From IMG/VR virus record IMGVR_UViG_3300034190_001393, positions 1 to 22,737 of that record: a DNA stretch of 22,737 nt; one strand, written 5' to 3'. The notes under the pieces were generated by a model that had not been told where the DNA came from, searched no databases, and saw only the letters and a list, made by a program, of their open reading frames with translations. The translations under genes and the position numbers were made by a program. Numbering within the stretch: position 1 is the first letter of the stretch; each line of letters opens with the position of its first letter. Source of the stretch: a virus. Shown here piece by piece: positions 17,377 through 22,737 of this stretch.

Positions 17377-18034
17377 CCATATGGGCAGTGATCTGTCTGT
17401 AGTTAATGCTGCACGAGTTAGTTTTGGTAAGAAAAGTGAGTGGGAAAGTACAACTAACCATAAAACAGGTAGTGCATCACATAAAATACTATCTACTCGT
17501 GATCAAAAACTAATAAAATATCTTGCAAAACATAAACATCTGTCACCATTTGGTCATTGCTTTGTATCTTTCCATGTGAAAGCCCCTATTGCAGTAGCAA
17601 GACAACTAGTTAAACATAAATTCTTAAGGTGGAATGAGATTAGTCGTAGATATGTTGACAATGATCCTCAGTTTCACGAACCAAAAGACTTAAGATCTAA
17701 GTCTTCTGATAAAAAACAAGGGTCAGGAGATCCGATAAAGAAACAACATACCTTACAGGAAGTTATTAGACACCAAGGAATAGAATCAGCTAAAGCTTAT
17801 AAGTACCTGTTAAACATGGGTGTTTGTGAAGAACAAGCAAGATTTGTGTTGCCAACTAATACATTCACTGAATGGTACTGGTCTGGTAGTCTTGATGCAT
17901 TTGCAGATATGTGTAGGTTACGTGTAGCAGATGATACACAACAAGAAACAAGACAAGTTGCTGAACAGATTGATACAGTAATGTACGAGTTGTTTCCAGA
18001 GTCTTGGGATGCATTAATGTGGAAAAAACAATGA
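17354..18034 (+). CDS. thyX: Flavin-dependent thymidylate synthase ThyX
   Basis: This 226-aa protein has the normal ThyX length. It would methylate dUMP to dTMP using methylenetetrahydrofolate, NADPH and FAD, supplying thymidine for phage DNA. The diagnostic region is VARQLVKHKFLRWNEISRRY (81-100). This is the ThyX motif RHRxxSxNExSxRY with three departures: KHK for RHR at 87-89 and Arg92 for the first Ser. The conserved S97 and R99-Y100 are kept. Other family elements are LSPFGHCFVSF (63-73), where Glu is usual before His, and DDTQQETR near the C-terminus. The start is ATG 17354 with AAAGG upstream. ThyX beside glutaredoxin and MazG forms a nucleotide-supply set. Activity is likely but the changed motif leaves some doubt. 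Confidence 0.88.
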   Translation: MIIATYIDHMGSDLSVVNAARVSFGKKSEWESTTNHKTGSASHKILSTRDQKLIKYLAKHKHLSPFGHCFVSFHVKAPIAVARQLVKHKFLRWNEISRRYVDNDPQFHEPKDLRSKSSDKKQGSGDPIKKQHTLQEVIRHQGIESAKAYKYLLNMGVCEEQARFVLPTNTFTEWYWSGSLDAFADMCRLRVADDTQQETRQVAEQIDTVMYELFPESWDALMWKKQ

Positions 18035-18165
18035 GTGTGTGTGGAGAAATAGAAAACTTACAACGTGAGATAGATCAGAAAGAAGAAGAGCTATTTGCAC
18101 TCAGTAAAGAATTAACAGATTTAGAAAACAAATTACAGGAGTTGAAAGATGTACGAAATTTATAG
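18031..18165 (+). CDS. Small coiled-coil protein, 44 aa
   Basis: The ATG at 18031 overlaps the thyX stop (ATGA). The product is one long acidic-basic helix with heptad leucines (EIENLQREIDQKEEELFALS, then KELTDLENKLQELKDV). It overlaps the glutaredoxin gene by 17 bp. The helix looks like a dimeric coiled coil. There is no further motif; an adaptor or regulator is possible. Confidence 0.55.
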   Translation: MSVCGEIENLQREIDQKEEELFALSKELTDLENKLQELKDVRNL

Positions 18166-18400
18166 CATAGCTAACTGCCCATTCTGTGAGAAAGCTAAAG
18201 AATTACTTAGAGAAACAGGTGAGGGCATAACAGAATATGCTATAGACATACAAGTAAGTATGGGAAAACAAATAATGAAAAGATCCTTAATGAATACTGT
18301 GCCTATTATATATCGAAATGATCAATTAATAGGTGGGTACAATGACTTAAGGATGTACTTAAACAAAGAAGAAAGGACGCATGATGCGCCTATGTTATGA
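18149..18400 (+). CDS. grx: Glutaredoxin
   Basis: This 83-aa thioredoxin-fold protein has the CPFC dithiol active site at C10-C13 (IANCPFCEKAKELL), the cis-proline loop TVP (50-52) and GG (62-63) in IGGYNDLR, all glutathione-binding hallmarks of class I glutaredoxins. It would reduce disulfides, most plausibly supplying electrons to ribonucleotide reductase, which is not in this window. Spacing and overlaps with ThyX and the polymerase gene indicate one operon. Ribosome binding site ACAGGAG lies upstream of ATG 18149. The alternative CPYC or CPxC variants do not change the call. Confidence 0.88.
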   Translation: MYEIYSIANCPFCEKAKELLRETGEGITEYAIDIQVSMGKQIMKRSLMNTVPIIYRNDQLIGGYNDLRMYLNKEERTHDAPML

Positions 18401-20222
18401 TATTGAATGTAATGGTCTAGACCCAGACACTATCTGGATGATTGTTGCACAAAACCTAGACACTAAACAAGTCTACAAGTTCTCTGATCACGATAACCTA
18501 CATGGATCTATTGCTGATGGAGCTGCACTATTGCAGAACGCAGAGCTTCTAGTAGGCCATAACATTATAGGTTTTGACAATGTGGTAGTAGACAAGATAT
18601 GTGGTACTACCCTCAATGAGAAACGCTTACACGATACGTGGGTGATGTCTCAGGTACTTAGGTACAAACGTGGTCATCGTCATGGACTTGCAGGTTGGGG
18701 TGAAAACCTTGGCAACAGTAAGATTACATATGAAGATGGATGGGATGCATACTCAAGAGAAATGCTTCGCTATTGTGTACAAGACGTTAAAGTTAATGTA
18801 GATGTATACTATAAACTACTTGAAGAATACAAACGCATAGCTTCTGTAAATCCTAAAATTAAATTAGGTATGCAAGCAGAACATGAAACAGCTAGGTTCA
18901 ATGCGTTTTGTAAGACTAAGGGCTGGTATTTCAACATGGAGGAAGCTAAAGAACTTCTAGGAACTATGCAACAACGCATGGCTGAAATCTCTAACACTAT
19001 TGAACCCCAGATGGGTACTAAAGTTGTGTTCATAGATAAAGAACCTAAAAGTCCTAAGTACAAAAAGAATGGTACATACACCGCGACAACTGCCAAACTC
19101 CTTAGTGAATATTTTGAAACGGAAGTCTCAGTCGAGGACACACATCTCGCAGGGCCAGAGTTTCGTTTCCAACGAACGACTAAGGAACAAGCTAAACTTG
19201 GATCGCAAGAAGCGGTCAAGGATTGGTTGGGAACAATCGGATGGAAACCCGATGAGTACAACAGAAAGAAAGTAGGTCGTGAGTGGGTAACTACTGGACC
19301 AAAACTAACAACATCATCCCTGAGTAAACTAGGAGAAGTTGGATTGATGGTAGATGAGTACTATGTACTACGCCACAAAGCATCTCTTATGGAAGGATGG
19401 GTAGAAAGAGTGGAGACTTCAGATGATAAACGATTGCATGGCAATATGTGGACTATTGGTACTCCTACCTTCAGAGTTCGTCACGAAGTTATTGCAAACC
19501 TTCCAAGCATTGAAACACCTTGGGGTAAAGAAATTCGTGGCATGTTACAACCTGATCCTGGTTCTGTTATTGTGGGTGCCGATTCTGCTGGTAACCAGTT
19601 ACGTGGCCTTTGTCATTATGTTGGGAACGATGATTTCACTAACGAAGTCCGTTATGGGGATCAGCACCAACGAAATGCTGATGCACTTGGATGCAGTAGG
19701 GCTATCGCCAAAGGTTATTTATACGCTTATCTTTTTGGTGCTGGCGATGCTAAGTTGGGTAAGGTACTTACAGGTAAATCAAACACCGAAATAGGTAGGA
19801 AGTCACGAGCTGACTTTGCTAAAGGCATTAAAGGATTGGAAGAGTTGAAGAAGAAACTCTTAAATATCTGGAACAAAACATCTAACCAACAAGGTGATGG
19901 ATGGTTCCCTGCCCTTGATGGACGCCCTGTATTCTGTGGGTCTGGTCATCAAACCTTGAATTACTTACTACAAGCAGCAGAAGGTGTAACCTGTAAGGCT
20001 GCACTAATGTGGGCTTGGGATAAGATCAAAGAAGAAAAGCTACGTGCTGAACCTCGTTTATTTTACCATGACGAGATGGCATTTCAATCACACCCTGATG
20101 ACGCTGAACGTGTTGGGGAAATTCTTAAAGAATCATTTACCGCTGGACCAGAACTCTTTGGAGTTACTTGTATGGATGGTGGTGATTACGTAATTGGAGA
20201 AAGTTACGCAGATGTTCACTGA
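18381..20222 (+). CDS. Family A DNA polymerase with 3'-5' exonuclease, T7-like
   Basis: This is the phage replicative polymerase, 613 aa against 704 in T7 gp5. The exonuclease domain has Exo I YDIECNGL (D7, E9), Exo II GHNIIGFD (D66) and Exo III YCVQD (Y131, D135). The polymerase domain has motif A GADSAGNQLRGLCHY (D401), motif B SRAIAKGYLYAYLFGAGD (R440, K444, Y448) and motif C FYHDE (H563-E565), corresponding to the metal and nucleotide-binding residues of T7 polymerase. In motif A the Glu that follows the catalytic Asp by five residues (DxSxxELR) is Gln406, a position linked to sugar selection. F452 replaces the usual Tyr of motif B. The start ATG 18381 (or 18384) follows GAAAGGAC. No DnaJ-type insert is present. 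Confidence 0.93.
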   Translation: MMRLCYDIECNGLDPDTIWMIVAQNLDTKQVYKFSDHDNLHGSIADGAALLQNAELLVGHNIIGFDNVVVDKICGTTLNEKRLHDTWVMSQVLRYKRGHRHGLAGWGENLGNSKITYEDGWDAYSREMLRYCVQDVKVNVDVYYKLLEEYKRIASVNPKIKLGMQAEHETARFNAFCKTKGWYFNMEEAKELLGTMQQRMAEISNTIEPQMGTKVVFIDKEPKSPKYKKNGTYTATTAKLLSEYFETEVSVEDTHLAGPEFRFQRTTKEQAKLGSQEAVKDWLGTIGWKPDEYNRKKVGREWVTTGPKLTTSSLSKLGEVGLMVDEYYVLRHKASLMEGWVERVETSDDKRLHGNMWTIGTPTFRVRHEVIANLPSIETPWGKEIRGMLQPDPGSVIVGADSAGNQLRGLCHYVGNDDFTNEVRYGDQHQRNADALGCSRAIAKGYLYAYLFGAGDAKLGKVLTGKSNTEIGRKSRADFAKGIKGLEELKKKLLNIWNKTSNQQGDGWFPALDGRPVFCGSGHQTLNYLLQAAEGVTCKAALMWAWDKIKEEKLRAEPRLFYHDEMAFQSHPDDAERVGEILKESFTAGPELFGVTCMDGGDYVIGESYADVH

Positions 20223-20961
20223 TAATGCAGTAGTACTTGTAGATTCGGATTCAATATACTTCCGAATGGCATGTGTTACCAAGAAACAGAAAGATATCAG
20301 AGTAGGTATTGATAACACAATGAGAGAAATAAAACAGAATTGTGGATCAGATAAACTACTTGTAGCAATTAAAGGTAGAGGTAATTTCCGAAAGGATATA
20401 TACCCTACCTACAAATCAACAAGAAAGGAACTAGATGATGACGTTAAGAAGGCATTAAACTATGGACATGATTACATTATGGATAAGTACAGTGCTGTCA
20501 TGGCTGACCATATGGAAGCTGATGATCTTGTTAGTATCTGGGCTGGTGAGTGTAGAGATTCTAATAGGGATTACACAGTGGCTGGGATCGACAAGGATCT
20601 CCTCCAAATTCCAGGAACCCACTACAACTTCGTTAAGAAAGAAATCCAAGAAATATCTGAAGATACTGCTAATTATAAGCTTATGCTTCAATGTCTCACT
20701 GGTGATCGCTCTGATAACATTCCAGGAATCAAAGGAGTCGGCCCTAAGAAAGCAGAGAAAATTTTACTTGGAGTACCTATGCAACGCAGGTGGAATAGGG
20801 TGCGGTCTGCTTGGAGAGCAAACAAATCTGGAGATCCTGAAGTTGCAAGGCGTCTACTAACAATGATAACATCTTGGGAAGAATTAGATGACATTAAAGA
20901 ACAAATTGAGAAGCATAAGTCGGAAAAACAAGCGCAAGTTTATAGGAATGTTGAAGACTGA
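20212..20961 (+). CDS. 5'-3' exonuclease (FEN/T7 gp6-like)
   Basis: The start is placed at ATG 20212, overlapping the polymerase end by 11 bp; an upstream TTG at 20194 lies inside the polymerase gene. The 249-aa product has the PIN/FEN metal sites: VDSDSIYFR (D11, D13), YPTYKSTRKE, MEADDLVS, AGIDKDLL and the helix-hairpin-helix-type segment TGDRSDNIPGIKGVGPKKAE. It removes RNA primers and flaps and degrades DNA with 5' ends. In T7 the equivalent gp6 supports replication and host DNA breakdown. The polymerase upstream has no 5' nuclease domain, so this separate gene supplies it. It overlaps the HNH gene, see there. The final helices are Lys-rich. Confidence 0.88.
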   Translation: MFTDNAVVLVDSDSIYFRMACVTKKQKDIRVGIDNTMREIKQNCGSDKLLVAIKGRGNFRKDIYPTYKSTRKELDDDVKKALNYGHDYIMDKYSAVMADHMEADDLVSIWAGECRDSNRDYTVAGIDKDLLQIPGTHYNFVKKEIQEISEDTANYKLMLQCLTGDRSDNIPGIKGVGPKKAEKILLGVPMQRRWNRVRSAWRANKSGDPEVARRLLTMITSWEELDDIKEQIEKHKSEKQAQVYRNVED

Positions 20962-21241
20962 CCTAGGTTGTACTGACTGTGGATATAATAAACACCCTGA
21001 CGCTTTAGCGTTTGATCACTTACCTAAATACGAGAAGCTACACGATGTTTCTCGTATGATCTCTCAAGACAGAGATATAGGTGCAGTTCTTGAAGAGGTG
21101 TTTAAAACAGAAGTAGTATGCCATAACTGTCATGCTATAAGAACAGCGGAGCGTAGGAATGGAACAATTATTCCAGATGAAACCTTTATCGGCAAACAAG
21201 ATGTTTGTGAGGAAGGGGAGAACAACTTACAAAACGTCTGA
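20888..21241 (+). CDS. HNH-type endonuclease
   Basis: The 117-aa protein has two zinc-type CxxC pairs, CTDCG (C28, C31) and CHNCH (C78, C81), and between them LAFDHLPKYEKLHDV, where D43-H44 is the expected first catalytic pair of an HNH/endonuclease-VII fold. It ends with RTAERR after the second CxxCH. The start is uncertain: ATG 20888 overlaps the 5' nuclease by 74 bp but adds a basic helix (NKLRSISRKNKRKFIG) that HNH nucleases of this shape usually have before the first Cys pair, so I prefer it; ATG 20948, with TATAGGA upstream, gives 97 aa. It probably nicks or cuts DNA in recombination or packaging, in the place of T7 endonuclease I. Confidence 0.72.
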   Translation: MTLKNKLRSISRKNKRKFIGMLKTDLGCTDCGYNKHPDALAFDHLPKYEKLHDVSRMISQDRDIGAVLEEVFKTEVVCHNCHAIRTAERRNGTIIPDETFIGKQDVCEEGENNLQNV

Positions 21242-21551
21242 CTATAAGCGTTTTCAAGAAGACATGGGAACTATCTTGATGGGTGAGAAATGGCCCTTCA
21301 AGAATAGTCCAGTTCATTTTATAGTCTATGCTGGATTATCTAACAGAGCATCTGACTTAGACAATATAATCAAACCATTACTAGATACATACCAAAACAT
21401 ATTTGAGGAGTTCAATGACAAAACTGTACAAGGTATCATCTTACAACGAGATAGAGTCAAAAGAGGTGGAGAATACCTCTGGGTTAGAGTTACAAAAGCA
21501 AAAGAACTTGAAGTGGGACTCGAAGCACTCCAAAACTCGGAAGAAACGTAA
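21159..21551 (+). CDS. rusA: RusA-like Holliday junction resolvase
   Basis: This 130-aa protein overlaps the HNH gene by 83 bp. ATG 21159, with CGTAGGA upstream, gives the family start: LFQMKPLSANKMFVRKGRTT then YKTSDYKRFQEDM. The catalytic residues align with E. coli RusA in spacing: D66-x-D68, K72 (four after D68) and D87 (nineteen after D68), in ASDLDNIIKPLLDTY and FEEFNDKTVQGIIL. RusA cuts Holliday junctions as a dimer. In a replicating phage it would resolve branched DNA before packaging. Adjacent HNH and RusA genes suggest a two-nuclease set. The C-terminal end (NSEET) is polar. Confidence 0.85.
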   Translation: MEQLFQMKPLSANKMFVRKGRTTYKTSDYKRFQEDMGTILMGEKWPFKNSPVHFIVYAGLSNRASDLDNIIKPLLDTYQNIFEEFNDKTVQGIILQRDRVKRGGEYLWVRVTKAKELEVGLEALQNSEET

Positions 21552-21591
21552 CAACAATAGAGATATAAAAGAAGAAAGGGATTACTTGTGA
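21415..21591 (+). CDS. Possible overlapping 58-aa ORF
   Basis: This frame begins with ATG 21415, directly behind GAGGAG, and lies mostly inside the RusA gene in another frame, extending 40 bp past it to overlap the primase start. The product is polar and ends with basic residues (KHSKTRKKRNNNRDIKEERD). Its composition looks less like a protein than neighbouring genes. The good ribosome binding site and coupling to the primase start are the only arguments for it. Confidence 0.22.
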   Translation: MTKLYKVSSYNEIESKEVENTSGLELQKQKNLKWDSKHSKTRKKRNNNRDIKEERDYL

Positions 21592-22737
21592 AAACAAATT
21601 GTGAAAGTTGTGGTAGCTCTGATGCAAACCACATATACAATGATGAGAATCCAAGAACACACTGTTTCTCATGTGGAAAAACAGTATTTAAAGAAAGTAA
21701 TAATAATATGAACGAACTTATAGATGACGATGATATAATTGAAAGGTCTTTTGGACCTTCAATGGAACAAATAAAGAGTTATCGGAGTTACCCTATTACT
21801 TCTCGTGGAATATCACAAGAAATTGTAGATCATTTCGATGTTAAAATGTCTGTAGATGTGAATGGGAAACCAGAAGCACACTACTATCCTTGGACAGTTG
21901 ATGGTAACATTGCAGCATACCAAGAACGTAAGTTACCAAAAACTTTTAAAACTTATGGAGACTTTAAAAATGTTGAATTATTCGGACAACGACAAGCAAC
22001 TGGAGGATTTACGTTGGTCATCTGTGAAGGAGCCATTGACACCATGTCAGTTGCCCAAGCGTACAGAGAAAAGTATGGACGTAATTATTCTGTTGTCGGT
22101 GTGCCTTCTTCATCTGCTACCTCTTGTGCTTTGGCTCAAAGGGATTGGATAAATAGTTTCAAAAGTGTTATCATTATGATGGATCAAGATGAAGCTGGTA
22201 AGAAAATGACAGACTTCCTAGGTAAAATGATTAAGCCAGGAAAAGCTAAAATTGCAAAGCTTCCAGAGAATGATGCTAATGATACACTAATGAATCATGG
22301 TTGGAAGACACTAATAGAATGCATATGGAATGCACAGAGTTGGAACCCATCAGGTATTGTAACTGGTCAACCTATATGGGATCAATTTATACAACGTCAG
22401 AATGTTGAATGTGTTCCATATCCTAAATGCCTTAATGGTTTAAACGCAAAGTTAAAAGGAATTAGACATGGTGAGATTACTCTATTCACTTCTGGAACTG
22501 GTAGTGGTAAATCTACTGTTATCAAAGAGATTATCTTGGATCTTCTCACAAAAACGGATGATAGGGTTGGGCTTATTAGTTTGGAAGAGAGCGTTGGAGA
22601 CACGGCAGAGAAGTTCATTGGGATGGCCCTTAAGAAACCTCTTAATGAGGATTCATCGCCATCAGAAGACGAACTTAGACAGGGTTTTGATGAAGTATTT
22701 GGAGATGAACGACTAGTTCTCTTAGATCATCAGGGTT
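21588..22737 (+). CDS. Primase-helicase, T7 gp4-like (3' end beyond window)
   Basis: The reading frame is open from GTG 21588 to the right edge (383 complete codons), with AGAAAGGG upstream. The N-terminal zinc-binding domain has C5, C8, C26 and C29 (CESC and CFSC), as in primases that recognise a template trinucleotide. The TOPRIM primase core shows E147 in VICEGAIDTM and D199-x-D201 in MMDQDEAGKK. The RecA-like hexameric helicase domain begins near 290 with Walker A SGTGSGKST (302-310) and LISLEE after it. One polypeptide would unwind the fork and lay down primers for the family A polymerase, with SSB. A T7-like architecture with all motifs intact makes the call firm; only the end of the helicase domain is missing. 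Confidence 0.93.
   Translation, partial: MKTNCESCGSSDANHIYNDENPRTHCFSCGKTVFKESNNNMNELIDDDDIIERSFGPSMEQIKSYRSYPITSRGISQEIVDHFDVKMSVDVNGKPEAHYYPWTVDGNIAAYQERKLPKTFKTYGDFKNVELFGQRQATGGFTLVICEGAIDTMSVAQAYREKYGRNYSVVGVPSSSATSCALAQRDWINSFKSVIIMMDQDEAGKKMTDFLGKMIKPGKAKIAKLPENDANDTLMNHGWKTLIECIWNAQSWNPSGIVTGQPIWDQFIQRQNVECVPYPKCLNGLNAKLKGIRHGEITLFTSGTGSGKSTVIKEIILDLLTKTDDRVGLISLEESVGDTAEKFIGMALKKPLNEDSSPSEDELRQGFDEVFGDERLVLLDHQG

Noticed and set aside
20462-20860. 132-codon plus-strand ORF inside the 5' nuclease gene
   Set aside because: Out-of-frame shadow of a gene whose catalytic motifs are intact along the same stretch.

Overview
This window looks like part of a marine tailed-phage genome, most likely a podovirus-like phage of an alphaproteobacterium. 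It is AT-rich and densely packed with small overlapping genes. It combines a virion module (SU10-type major head protein, scaffold, P22-size portal, large terminase) with a T7-type replication module (gp2.5-like SSB, family A polymerase with proofreading domain, 5' nuclease, primase-helicase). There is no rRNA, tRNA, integrase or insertion sequence. The host assignment is inference: it rests on the marine-phage character of many small proteins and on a DUF1127 protein, a family common in Alphaproteobacteria.

Layout. Positions 1-8425 are all on the minus strand, transcribed right to left: large terminase, two short overlapping ORFs, a small basic protein, an EF-hand membrane protein, another small protein, portal, three membrane or secreted proteins (lysis candidates), three lysine-rich small proteins, two small unknowns, scaffold, and the start of the major head protein, cut by the window edge. 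Positions 8426-8987 hold no convincing gene and are the divergent control region. Positions 8988-22737 are on the plus strand except one gene. They run from small early-type genes separated by copies of a repeated 75-bp intergenic module, through the SSB, a stretch of tandem hairpins, more small genes, an Api92-like protein, a GP88-like protein, MazG, a second hairpin-rich gap, DUF3310, a methyltransferase-like protein, a DUF1127 protein, ThyX, glutaredoxin, DNA polymerase, 5' nuclease, HNH endonuclease and RusA resolvase to the primase-helicase, cut by the right edge. The exception is a probable small terminase at 15437-15829 on the minus strand, about 7 kb from the large terminase.

How the genes fit together. 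MazG, ThyX, glutaredoxin and DUF3310 bear on nucleotide supply. SSB, polymerase, 5' nuclease and primase-helicase form the replisome. HNH and RusA can resolve or degrade DNA intermediates. The minus-strand block packages DNA and builds heads.

The most interesting signals are non-coding. (1) A promoter-like motif, CTCTAAG, five bases, then TATAG, occurs four times: toward the large terminase (two copies), toward the early plus-strand genes and toward the small terminase. It resembles promoters of T7-type single-subunit RNA polymerases. (2) Seven consecutive hairpins lie at 11408-11621. (3) Five consecutive hairpins lie at 14959-15116. (4) A 16-bp direct repeat, ACCGACAAAGCGCACT, occurs three times, two copies beside the small terminase gene. 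(5) A hairpin-containing intergenic module sits before three successive small genes. All assignments come from reading the sequence; no database search was run.
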